Shown here: piece after piece, positions 21,305 through 32,159 of the stretch
How positions within the stretch are numbered: the first letter of the stretch is position 1
How the letters are laid out: each line of letters starts with the position of its first letter
Assembly: GCF_008831285.2 (NCBI RefSeq)
Contig: NC_045139.1
Span: 14,428,354 to 14,492,353, forward strand
DNA: 64,000 nt
Reading direction: 5' to 3'
Source: Nymphaea colorata
Lineage: Eukaryota > Streptophyta > Magnoliopsida > Nymphaeales > Nymphaeaceae
Translations under genes and position numbers: made by a program
The notes under the pieces: generated by a model
The model's database searches: none
The model's input: the letters and a program-made list of their open reading frames with translations, nothing else
What the model was told of the DNA's origin: nothing

Positions 21305-23893
21305 TCACCAAAAATCTCCACAGCTGCACATTCCATCCTTGAAATGGTGAAATCGAATTGCATCTCTGACTATGATTGTTCGTTCAGTAATTTTGGAGAA
21401 GAATTTGATCGCAGAATGACAATCACCACAAACACGCAGATTCTTGGTTATACAGATAGTCTTTCCTGGATCAAAATTCAGGATCCCAAAAGCTAGGGCT
21501 AGCTTCTCACTGTGATGTCGAAGAATGTGCTCTTTCTCTTCTTCTTCAACATCTTGCAACACAAAACTTGTATCAGGCTGATAACCTAGCTTCTTAATCT
21601 TCCCTAACAACTCCTCAAGCAATTCATATATATGAGCTGACTGTGGATGAGACTGATCTCCACCGACAAATGCATGAATCGTGTTCCCAATCTCAATCCA
21701 GCTGCACCCTGGGCTCTTCCTGAATCCCATATCTTTCTGCATGATTCTAATACTTGCTGCATCCTTCCATCGCCTTGCTGCACTATAAATGTTAGAGATC
21801 AGAACAAAATTCCCAGTACCCTCTGGTCCTAGCTGGTGAATTATCTTAGAGACCTCTTCACCAATCTCAACATTCTTATGAATCCTGCACGCACCAAGCA
21901 ATGCTCCCCAAACACGAACATCTGGTCTAAAGGGCATACTCTTAATGAAATTATAGGCTTCACCAAGAAGTCCACCACGACCTAAAAGATCAACCACGCA
22001 TATGTAATGCTCCATCCTCGGGGTGATTCCAAATCTTTGTTGCATCAACTCAAATAACTGCTTTCCCTCGTTGATAAGGCCACAGTGGCTGCACGTAGAC
22101 AAAAGACAGATGAAGGTAACTTCATCAGGATCCAGGTTCATCAGCAGCATGTCATTGAAGAGGGCAAGTGCCTCCTCACCACGTCCATGAATTCCATAGC
22201 CCGAAATCATTGAATTCCATGAAACTATGTCCTTATCGGACATTCTGTTGAAAACCTCCCTGGCAAACTCAACATTACCACACTTTGAGTACATGTCGAT
22301 CAGGGCATTATTGATTGAGATATCCCATGAAAAACCACGTGTGACTATGTATCCATGATTGCATTGACCATGTTTGATAGCCGACAACTGAGCACATGCT
22401 GGAAGAACGCCAACCATGGTTGCAATGTCTGGTTCAACAACTTCTAACTGCATGTTGCTGAATATATGCAATGCCTCATTAGCATTCCCATTCTGAACAC
22501 ACCCTGAGATTATTGCACTAAAAGAGACAGAATCTTTATTTGGCATTATGTGGAAGAACTTTATGGCATCATCTATAACTGCACACTTTGAGTACATCGA
22601 TAGAACTGAATTTGCTGTGGTTATATCTGATTCAAAGCCCACCTTGACAGAGTAACCATGAACCTGTTGCCCTCTGCCAACATTTGTTAGACCTGCACAA
22701 GCTCGAAGAGCACTGGTTATTGTAACAGTAGTTGGCTTGTTACCTTCCATGACCATCTGATCAAAAAGTTCAAGCGCTTCCTTCATGTGACCACACCGAA
22801 TGCATGATGCGACCATTGCACTCCATGCAACCTCATTTTTGGCAGCCATAGTCGCAAACAACCTCCAAGAATAATTCAAGCACTCACACTTTGCATACAT
22901 ATGTAAAAGAGCAGTGTTAACCAGAACATCTGCCAAATGAAAGCACCTTCTTACGCAGTAAGAGTGTATGCTCTTGCCCTGTCGAAGAGCTGAAGCTTCA
23001 CCAAAAACAGGCAAAACTGAAACCAAAGTTGAAGAGTTTGGCTTAAGGCCTGCCTGTTGCATTTCCAGAACCAAACAGACCACATCATCATATAGCCCAT
23101 GAAGAGCACAACCTGCAGCCATGGAGTTCCAAGCAACCACATCCCTCTGCGACATCTTCTCAAACACTTGGTATGCACTGTCCAAACAACCACATTTGCT
23201 ATACATATCTATCAGTGCAGTTGCAACAAATACGTCAGACTCCAGTCCAGCTCTCACAGCATCGTCATGAATCTTCCTCCCATCTTCTAAAGCCGATAAA
23301 CCAGAACATGCCTTCAGAACAAAAGGAAACGTGAATTTATTTGGACTAACTCCATTGTAAATCATTCTCCTATACAAAACCAATGCTTGATCAAATGGTC
23401 CACTCCATGCATACCCCCTAATCATCAAATTCCACAAAAAAACATTGGCTCTTGGAATTTGATCAAAAACCTTCTGACCCATTTCAATCTCACCACAAGC
23501 TACATACATACATGTCAGCTTCTCTAGGACAAAGAAGGCATTCTTGAATTGACTAAACTTAACAATATGATCATGGATTTTTCTCCCATCACTCAGTGAT
23601 TTCAAACGGATACAAGCTTCCAGCAACTTTGTATATGTATCCATTTCAACCTGATGTGTAGACTGTAGTTTCTCTACAGCCTTTTTGAGTTCGCGGTCAC
23701 CACAAAGATCCTTCATAAAATTACTGTTAGTAGGTTTGGACATCCGATGATGAGCAGGTGAAATGGAAAAATGCAACAACCTAACGAGTCGATCAGACGT
23801 GCAATTGCCAATACCTTCAACGAGGACACTCTTTGGTACCATCATCTTTTGGTGCAAGCAATTGCAACACCATACTGAGGAGAAACCAAACAA
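21305..23893 (-). CDS. DYW-type pentatricopeptide repeat protein, At3g16610-like
   Basis: Intronless, 862 residues. From about residue 85 to 650 it has tandem P, L and S motifs: repeated signatures such as ALIDMYSKCG, VVAWNSMAAGC and PNKFTFPFVLKACSGL, about every 35 residues. These are followed by E/E+ motifs (VWGALLGACRIHKN, KSPGCSWIEIGNTIHAF) and a complete DYW deaminase-like domain. That domain has HHSEKLALAFG (HxE zinc/catalytic motif), CGDCHSA (CxxC) and a C-terminal CSCGDFW, with Phe replacing the Tyr of DYW. Such proteins bind specific organellar RNAs and most DYW proteins specify C-to-U editing; the target here cannot be read. The N-terminal 60 residues are hydrophobic, basic and poor in acids, fitting an organelle presequence. 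Alternative in-frame starts are residues 17 (MMVPKS) and 51 (MSKPTN). Layout and motif wording resemble the At3g16610 lineage from memory. Confidence 0.95.
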   Translation of the reverse strand: MFGFSSVWCCNCLHQKMMVPKSVLVEGIGNCTSDRLVRLLHFSISPAHHRMSKPTNSNFMKDLCGDRELKKAVEKLQSTHQVEMDTYTKLLEACIRLKSLSDGRKIHDHIVKFSQFKNAFFVLEKLTCMYVACGEIEMGQKVFDQIPRANVFLWNLMIRGYAWSGPFDQALVLYRRMIYNGVSPNKFTFPFVLKACSGLSALEDGRKIHDDAVRAGLESDVFVATALIDMYSKCGCLDSAYQVFEKMSQRDVVAWNSMAAGCALHGLYDDVVCLVLEMQQAGLKPNSSTLVSVLPVFGEASALRQGKSIHSYCVRRCFHLADVLVNTALLHMYAKCECLNYSWRLFATMAAKNEVAWSAMVASCIRCGHMKEALELFDQMVMEGNKPTTVTITSALRACAGLTNVGRGQQVHGYSVKVGFESDITTANSVLSMYSKCAVIDDAIKFFHIMPNKDSVSFSAIISGCVQNGNANEALHIFSNMQLEVVEPDIATMVGVLPACAQLSAIKHGQCNHGYIVTRGFSWDISINNALIDMYSKCGNVEFAREVFNRMSDKDIVSWNSMISGYGIHGRGEEALALFNDMLLMNLDPDEVTFICLLSTCSHCGLINEGKQLFELMQQRFGITPRMEHYICVVDLLGRGGLLGEAYNFIKSMPFRPDVRVWGALLGACRIHKNVEIGEEVSKIIHQLGPEGTGNFVLISNIYSAARRWKDAASIRIMQKDMGFRKSPGCSWIEIGNTIHAFVGGDQSHPQSAHIYELLEELLGKIKKLGYQPDTSFVLQDVEEEEKEHILRHHSEKLALAFGILNFDPGKTICITKNLRVCGDCHSAIKFFSKITERTIIVRDAIRFHHFKDGMCSCGDFW

Positions 23894-25280
23894 TTAAGTC
23901 CGGACATATGAATGAATATTTGATGGTGAGCAAGAGGCTTAAATATTATAATGACAAAATTACAAACCAGAAATTCGGGCCAAAAGGCCAGGAATCGGAT
24001 CTGCTCTTGACGCACATTGCCAACACCGCAGTCAATGCATTGGCCCTTCACCATACCCAAGTGGGACAAAATTGGGCTCCAAACCAAAGTAGCCGGTACT
24101 AGACTATCTGGGTTATAGTTATATAAACCAAAGATTTGGGTACATCCTTAGAAATTCAAGACATTTTTTCATGCTTCTTATATATATATATATAGATATT
24201 GATGTAAGTCCCGTTGAACTAACATATGTTTCAGATTTTATCAACTATACACCCTGTAGGTCTTATTTAGAGTTCATGAAATCTTCATGTGTTATTTAAA
24301 ATATGCTGATCCAAGTCCCAAATTCAAAAGCCTAAACTCGACTCCAACATAGTTCAAGCTTAAGAATGAAGTACTTAGCATGATTTTTTTTTTTTTTTGG
24401 CATGTTAAGTTGATTTAATCAAATTTAACACTAAACATATGAAGTCGATAAGATAAATTATAATTGTTCATTTCGATGAGTTTAAAAGACAATCCTTACC
24501 AATCAGATTTCGGTGGTTTTTTTTTCTACAAATACGTAACTTGGACAATTAACCATGGATGGGATTTTTTAAACAACGGCTAGAAGATGTCCAAATCGAT
24601 GGTCTAATAATACATACTACATTGTTATTAAATAATGTTTTTACAAGTCAAGATTGCCTGTGCACATTTATGAGGTTATAAAGTCCTTGACAAGTCCGTT
24701 TTATATGTTTGTGCGATCAGAAGATGAAAACGAAGAAATGGAAAATTAGATCAACTTGTAAGGAGTCTACACGAAAACTTTTCCTGGCACGGATGGTGTT
24801 TTTTGTGAAGAAATTTACATATACTTGTTTGACCCAGCGAAAGACCTGCATTCGAAATTTTGGGGGGCTTCTTGGAAATTACGATTAGAAACTTCGCGCC
24901 CATTAAATTTCTTACCACTACCACCAAAGTTTCATAATCACATAATGGTGCCAGCCAAAGAATTTCAGATAAAAACTTGTAGGTGATCCAGTAGTTTGTC
25001 CAAACATATTTTAATGACAATAAGTAGCTAAAGAATGCTTGAATTTGGTGCATGAAATGCAACTCTTTTTTGAAGACATTGAGCTTTGGCTCTCTAGTAT
25101 TTTGCTTGTGTGATGGCCGTGAACACGGCGTTTTAAGTCTGTGATTAGCCGCCAAGTTGTTTTGTGCATAATATAGAATACTTAGTGCCCAAATAAAAGA
25201 TTTAAGCTACATGGGAAATAAGGAAAGTTATAATTCAGTCAAGTCATGTTAAGAAATCTATCTATTAATAAAACAAAAAG
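23894..25280. other. Upstream of the PPR gene; no gene seen
   Basis: 23894-24100 likely contains the PPR promoter and leader; TTATAATATTTAAG on the minus strand near 23945 is a possible TATA element. The rest is AT-rich with a short TA run near 24180-24194 and a T run near 24387. A 134-codon minus-strand frame at 24751-25155 has no recognisable domain and ordinary intergenic composition. Confidence 0.45.
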
Positions 25281-25289
25281 AAAATAGAA

Positions 25290-25650
25290 GGCAACTTAGG
25301 TGTCATGCTTGTAAAAGGGGCAGGCATGACACCTTGCCGCTAAGCCTCGGCACCAGACCAGGTCCCCGTCGAGTACCTGGTATCCGACCCGATAAGTTAT
25401 TGGGCCAGCCCAGGTAGGTCTGATTTAACCTGATATCTTATATTTAATTTATTTTATAATATATATATATATATAATTATATATTTATTATTATGATTAA
25501 TTATATTTATATATTATTTTATATTAAAAAATTAATTTTTAATATTAATCAGGCCAGCCGGACCCAACCCAAGCTGCTATTATAGGCTGCAGCCTGACCT
25601 AAGCCCGACTCTTTATCGAGTTGGGTGGGGCCAGGCTTGTATGATGCCCA
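25290..25650. repeat. GC-AT-GC block element with a terminal hairpin
   Basis: Two GC-rich blocks rich in GGGCCAGCC/GGCCAGCC words (about 25310-25430 and 25555-25640) flank an almost pure AT core (25440-25550). At the left, AGGTGTCATGC (25298-25308) and GCATGACACCT (25324-25334) form a perfect 11-base inverted repeat around a 15-base loop. An extra GGCAA/TTGCC pairing lies beyond a small bulge. No coding potential is visible. I cannot assign the family; it looks like a non-autonomous interspersed element. Confidence 0.5.
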
Positions 25651-26034
25651 GCCTTACCTATCTCATGTTGATAGCGGGCGGAGCTTTTACATCCTCACCT
25701 CTTAAGCATGACATATAAACTTCTCCAAAAAATTTGAAGGATAAACAAAAATTGAAAGAGTTTAACGTGAGTTCCCTCAAAGATACTTTAGCAGAAGTAT
25801 AGTTGTAAACATCGTATGAATTTATCCCAAAAATTAAGCACATTTGTAAAACACTGGACTATTATTTCATAAACTTCAATCTTTAAGATAAATTTATGAT
25901 ATAACCAAACAACCTCTCCAAATACTAAGTGCTACTGTCAAAATTTTTGAAGCATAGGTAAATTTTGGTTTGAAAAGTTCATGCCATTTTTATTGTAGGA
26001 GCAGTAATATACTTTTAAAAGAGTAGGCAATACT

Positions 26035-26215
26035 CCACACTAGTTTGTTATCATTCCTTTAGGAGGTCTTTAGTAATAAGAATAGCTTGTTACTATTTTA
26101 TGAATCTACCTCAAAGATTGAGGATTAAGGACCTACCTTAATCTTTGGGACAAATTCATTAGATAGGAACAACCTATTATTGTTGCCTAACAGCTTCTTA
26201 GGGAGTGTTTATTTA
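26035..26215. repeat. Fold-back (MITE-like) element
   Basis: The left arm, reading GAATCTACCTCAAAGATT, is matched by the reverse complement of AATCTTTGGGACAAATTC on the right. The similarity extends outward for about 45 bases at roughly three-quarters identity, including TTGTTACTATTTTATGAAT against TTGTTCCTATCTAATGAAT. The centre is near 26125. A related fold-back (AATCTACCCCAA with GGGGCAAATTCAT) lies at 59.3 kb, so the two may belong to one family. Confidence 0.6.
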
Positions 26216-26264
26216 CTGTAGATATGAGATCTACATGTTAAAGATAGAGACATCAATAGATTGG

Positions 26265-26575
26265 ATTCTAACAAGATATCTAATTGAAATGCTTAAAATA
26301 AGTCGGATATGGGAAAGAAAATTAACATCTGATTAGGAAATTGGACAAATTTCAGAATTAAAATAAGTCGGATACTTTGGATTCACGTTTAGTTTAGAAT
26401 GATCTCTTATATCAAATATCTTTTTGAAACTTAGTTCTCAACATATAATAGTGTGCTTCATATTCGACTTTGTATTTGAAAGTAAGGTATGTATGTGAAA
26501 ATAGAAGTCAGATTCAGATCCATTTTTTATTGTGGATTTAAAATTTCGCTGCATATTGAAACCCGACTATCCAAT
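26265..26575 (+). repeat. Dispersed repeat copy B (related to 6.4 kb)
   Basis: The ordered blocks AAGTCGGATATG, CTGATTAGGAAATTGGA, AAATAAGTCGGATA, GATTCAGATCC and GCTGCATATTGAAA recur in the same order at 6355-6500, with longer spacers here. This is decayed interspersed repeat sequence ending about 400 bases upstream of the ALIS start. Confidence 0.55.
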
Positions 26576-26966
26576 GTAATCCTAGCTATGAAACACAGGG
26601 TTGAGCTAAAAAAATTACTGGTTTGCAAACATAGAAAAGTGTGCGAGTCTTTTAGCAAACTGGATGCCAATGAAGTCGTTATATGTCATTCGGCCAAAGA
26701 TGGAAACACTGGCAAGGATGTTTCCCCATTCCCGTGTTTTCTCGCCCGCGTTGGAAACAAGTCAAATCAAGAAAGGAAAGGCATTTACAGTAAGACCCCT
26801 GCCTTCCAAATGCCGCAATCCGCCTCTCTCTCTCTTAACCGACCTCCAAATTCTGTTTCAAGTTTCTCTCGGTTTTCCCGGGAACCGGAATTCTCGTTCT
26901 CCGGCGGTCTCTCAGTTCACCCCGTTTCCGAACGTTCAATCCGACGGTCGAGATCGGAGGGGCGGG

Positions 26967-29900
26967 ATGAATCAGACGGGAGCTGCGAGCTCAGGAAGCA
27001 ACGGCACCGTTGATTCCGTCGCGCCCAGGCGGAATACGAAGAGGCCGAAGTGTAGGTTTTCTTCGCCCGAACCTTGGATTTCTTGTTATCTCTTTTTGCC
27101 TTCTGATTGCGGCCTTTCGTGATTCTTTTGGTTTGACATTGTTCTGCTGTCGTTTTCTGCCAATTCTTGCTTTTCGATGATTTTGGCAGCTGATTTAGGA
27201 TTCTTTGGTGGAACATTGTTCTGGTAGATGATTTTGATTTGCACCGATATATCAACGCAAGATTAAGGTTTCAATAGGTGATTTTGGTTGGGGAGGGAGT
27301 AATGGCAATGTGAGCCAAAAATCATGCGTGAAGTCGGAATCTCCTGAGAAACGGTTGGCAAGAGTTGGTGTGGTTAGCTGAACGCATTAGCAGTATGATA
27401 ATTTTATTTATTGAATCTGCAGCCATCAGAGTGATGAGTAATTTTTCGCATAATTGGCATGCTGGTCTCTCCTTTGCAATGTTGAATGAAATAATGATGG
27501 CCTGAAAAGAGAAGCTAGCCCGGTGTTCTGTGGAGGAGCCTGTCTTGCTATTTTTTTAATTAACACTAGCTGGATTAATTCCATTTTTGTCTAAGAAATC
27601 AACTCCATTCTAGTCGGATTCTCATATGTTTAAATGAGTCCAACCTGGTGGTTGATCAAATACGATTTTTTTAACTCACCCCACTAAATAGGTTCAAGTC
27701 ACCCAGTATCAACTGTCCAATTCAAGACATCCAACCTATATCTCCAGAGGAGGACTCAATAAAATGTTGGGAGTGGTGGAGATCCAAAGCCCACTAGCAC
27801 GAGTTTGCAGCTCAGGTGGCATTTGCCACCCTGTAGATCCAGTCCATGGTTATCAGAAAGCTGCTTCCCTTTTATAAGATTTGTTTCCCCACTTTACACC
27901 GCTTACACTGCCCATAATTTTTCAGACATTTGCTTCTCCTGCTTCTGCTTTATGGATAGCTTCGCATATATATTCAGTTATTGGTGATTTTGGGTTCACC
28001 CTTATTCCCAATGAACAAGGACAAGATCCCATGCAACTGTTACTCGCTCTGTCTGATTTTCTACTAGACCCATCCGTTGCAGCTTTTCTAATAAGAAGTT
28101 AAATGAGGGTACTGTTGACATAATTCAAGGGTATTGGTCTTTACTGGGCCAATATGTACAGAAGCAGTATGAAAAATGCTTGAGGATGAGCCAGTCCACC
28201 TTGCTGTCCATGCCTGTGAAGGATGTTTTGGAGGTAAGAGATGATCGAGGCAGCTGGACATTCATTGTTGGCTTCTCAAGTGTTGGATAATATAGTGGTA
28301 GTAAGTAGATCTCCTCGTCTGTTGGCATGTTTCGTTAGAGAAAACGATTTAAGGATGAGGGCTGCTTGCATGAAGTCCTCGGTTTGGGCTGAACTCGTAT
28401 GGGTACAATAAGAAATCTGAGTTTGATTGATGTACACTAAATAATCTTATGCTGCAGATGCCTTGTTGTTCTTTTCTATTGTATTATTGTTACCTCCCCT
28501 TTAGTAAAAAAAATTTCTCTTTCCTAACCAAGTCCATTCCGTTTTGTAGATTCCAGATTTACTCAGCAAGAACTTCCTGCTTGCAAGCCTATCTTGACAC
28601 CAGGATGGGTAAGCTTGTCTGACAAGTCATGCCATCCAATTTTCATTCTTTTACCATGCAGATTCCTCAAAATCATAATGATCATTACTGTGATTCATAT
28701 TTATATTTCCCACCAACTCTTACCTAAATCAAACCAATTTTCTGATCGCATATGCAGGTTATTACAGCATTTACATTTATTGGTGCTATCTTTGTCCCAA
28801 TTGGAGTTGCTTCCCTAAATGCATCTCATGGGGTAAGATGTGAATTTCCTTCATGCCCTAAGCTTATGAGCTATTCATTTTCCCTTCTGTTTATGTTTGT
28901 TTATATTCTGATAGGACTCATATACCTTGTGGTTCAGGTGGTGGAAATTGTCTATGGTTATGAAACTAATTGCATACCTACAAATTGGAAAGGCAGGGAG
29001 CTTGCTTTTATCCAAAGTGATAATGATAAAACTTGCAATATGTCTCTAATTGTGAGCACTTTCTTTCATTTTTTTGGTTTTCTTCGGCATCTATCACATG
29101 AGAAACTAATGCCTGAATACGTTAAACTTTATTTCAGGTAGAAAAGGACATGAAAGCGCCTATATATGTTTACTACCAGTTGGATAACTTTTACCAGAAC
29201 CATCGAAGGTATGCACATATAACTTTGCTATTGATATATATTTCTCATGAACAATAATGTCTGTGTAGATTCTAGCATTACCTAATTAATTTCTTTTTCC
29301 AAATGGTCTTGAGGATAATATAGGAGTTCCTTACCTTAAGCTTCATTTCTACATTGGTTTTAGAATGCCAGACCAGCTAAATGAAACAGCTACATCATAG
29401 AAGATATTATTAGTACTAGAACGTGAAAATCCTTTCAATAATTTGCATAGGAGATGTTATTAGTAGTCGAACATGGAAGTTTGTAATGCTCTTTTCAGAA
29501 CTACATCTCAGCAATAATTACAGACCGTAGAGAGGAACCATACAAGTATGAGGTCCTTGGGTCCAAAAGAGTACCAGTCCATCAAAACAGAAATATGAAG
29601 TAAAACTGGAGATCAATTAACTTGGCAAGACTAATAAGTTGATCATTCATGTAAAATTCTTATTTCACGAAAGGTGACTCATCGACATAAATAATGTTCA
29701 TCATGTTTTATTTACTACAGGTCAAACACTATATCATGATTTCTAATAGGACATAACTTGAGAAGTCGTCAAGTTTTCATACGTTTCAGGTTATTGATTT
29801 TTTTATTGCTTTAAAACCTATTTAAATCCTGCAATCACATGACTGAAAGCTTATACTGAACTGGAAAGGTCTGATAATTTTATTTTTGCTACACATATGC

Positions 29901-31807
29901 ACACATGTATGCACAGATTCTTAACTGAAGCAGTCTCTGCCATCATAAGGCATTATCAGTTTGATTGTGTGCAGCTGACTGCCAATTCTGGTTGCTTTCA
30001 AATGTATGACTCTGCAGGTATGTCAAAAGCAGAAGCGACAAACAGTTGATGAGCAAGAAGTACGAAAATGATGTTACAAACTGTGAACCTGAACGTGTAG
30101 GTAGAAATGGTCATCCTATTGTTCCATGCGGTCTCATAGCCTGGAGTTTGTTCAATGACACGTATGGATTTTCAATCAAGAGTAAGGCACTGGAAGTCAA
30201 CAAAAAGGATATCGCTTGGAAGAGCGATCGTGACTATAAATTTGGGAGTGATGTCTACCCTAAGAATTTCCAAAATGGAAGCCTTATTGGAGGTGGAAAA
30301 CTTAATGAAAGCATACCTGTACGTTTTTTGTCTATTTTGTCAGTGTCCTTTTATTCCTGTTTGTGCATGTTTATGTGTGTGATGTGCATGCCTGCACAGC
30401 TCTTTTGCTGTTTGTAAATTTCATTTTTTAGTTGTCATGTTATATTCATTGGACAAGGTTGATATCTAATTTGACCCTATTGCAACTAACAGCTAAGCCA
30501 GCAGGAGGATCTTATTGTTTGGATGCGAACAGCTGCACTCCCAACATTCAGGAAGTTGTATGGAAAGATAAATGTGGACCTTCCAGCCAATGAGAAAATT
30601 GATGTAGTAATAGAAAATAACTATAACACATACAGTTTTGGTGGCAAGAAGAAGCTAGTTCTTTCAACAACGAGTTGGCTTGGTGGAAGGAATGATTTCC
30701 TTGGTATAGCATATCTCTCTGTTGGTGGATTGAGCTTCTTTTTGGCAATGGTCTTGGTTGTAGTATTCCTTGTCTATCGAAGGTTGGTGATCCTCTTTTT
30801 TTTTTTTTTTCTTCTCATCTTGGCTGTTGAATTCATTTTAGGTTTTTAATGTGCTATTCAATTTGGTGCGCGTTTATGGGAAGACCAATTTTTGGCTGGT
30901 GTTGAAACTCCAGCATCATTTCATGGTCCAATAGTCCACAGTCCAGAGCTTTTATGGGGCTTGGAATTCTCCAAGAAGCCAGAAAAAAGTTTTATAGGAT
31001 GTGGTTTATCCTCTGATGAAAGAACATTTACTTTACAATTGTTATAAAATTTTGTCTACAGTTTAGGTGTTCCTAGTGGACCTTTTGTCATGTAAATTGG
31101 TTTCCCATATAGTTGTCTCCAGCCATTACTTCTCTGTTCTGGTGGTGGGTGCTGCCTTACATAGGCATTCTTTATAGATTAGTTATAGGATTATCTTCTA
31201 ATGCTTGGAGCACTAGCATTCCAAACATTTTATTACCGATGGAGTTGAATGCAACTCCATCCTCTATGGTTAGTTACTGGCCAAAAAATGCTTTATGGTA
31301 TGGCTTCATCACTTTCCAAAGATAGATCTAAAATGGTCATCATGATTCCATTTCTTACAAGGCCAAATCTGCCTCTTGAGTGGAGCACCTGAATAGATCT
31401 ATAAATGCTTTGTTATTATATGGGAACCATATTTCCATTTGAATGCAGGATTCCAAAACAATGTTAATATCTTGCCTCCACATTATTGGCCGTCTCCAAA
31501 GAACCATATGTTTACTGTTCGTTTTTCCCAAAATTATCTTGTTTTTTAACGTTCTGAGCTAGTTATAGATGCTTCTTGGTATTTGGTCTGAGCTAGTTTT
31601 AAGTGCTTCATGCATCTCCTTCCAAGTAGTTCTTTATCACTTTAGTTATTCTGTCTAATCTATGGCTTCGCTAATCTTTATGTTTTTTTCCCTTTCCTTC
31701 TGTATGCTCCTGTACTATGTCGGGATATCTCATTTTTGTTATTTTTCTGCAGGCCTCTTGGAGATCCAAAATATTTATCTTGGAATAAAGATGCTGCAGG
31801 ACACTGA
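26967..31807 (+). CDS. ALIS: ALA-interacting subunit (CDC50/LEM3 family)
   Basis: Eight exons: 26967-27051, 28550-28608, 28758-28832, 28938-29051, 29138-29208, 30018-30318, 30493-30782 and 31753-31807. They give 349 residues, the usual ALIS length, with all splice phases agreeing. Residues 29-48 hold YSRFTQQELPACKPILTPGW, the conserved cytosolic motif. TM1 is residues 49-68. The lumenal domain has NCIPTNW, APIYVYYQLDNFYQNHRRY, VKSRSDKQL, the CEPE and IVPCGLIAWSLFNDT segments, and YPKNFQNGSLIGGGKL. Then NNYNTYSFGGKKKLVLST and TSWLGGRNDFLGIAYL lead into TM2 (about 305-329). Lumenal cysteines and NxS/T sites fit disulphide bonding and glycosylation. ALIS proteins are beta-subunits of P4-ATPase (ALA) phospholipid flippases, needed for their ER exit and activity. 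The tail PLGDPKYLSWNKDAAGH is typical. Intron 1 is 1.5 kb. Confidence 0.96.
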
Positions 31808-32144
31808 TGTAAGACCGCAGACAAGTTTCTCAGCATTCAACCTTTGCACCACGTTCACAAACATGAAAGCTGTTTAGTGAACTGCTATATAATGATTTAT
31901 ACAACTTCAAGTGCTTCAAGATTTAATTTTTATGTAAACAGTGATACACATGTAAAACAAATGTCTTTCTTTTATATATATAAAATATGTATTTTTTGTT
32001 AACCTGTAAAGAGTCTGTATAATAAGAATTTTCTTATTTGCCTCGAGATGATGATGCTCTATGACATCGAGCTTCTTTTCTTTCTCTTGCACAGAAAGTT
32101 AAGCGTGTGTACAGTTTCTATTTGTTTTTACCAGTGAAATTGCA

Positions 32145-32150
32145 AATAAA
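32145..32150 (+). terminator. Possible polyadenylation signal of ALIS
   Basis: AATAAA lies about 340 bases after the ALIS stop, downstream of a T-rich stretch with TATATATAAAATATG near 31975. Plant signals are loose, so nearer AT-rich variants (AATAAG near 32020) are equally possible. Confidence 0.3.
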
Positions 32151-32159
32151 GTATATGCC

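Noticed and set aside
26489-27013. 174-codon plus-strand frame before ALIS
   Set aside because: It covers the ALIS promoter/leader in another frame and lacks any recognisable feature.
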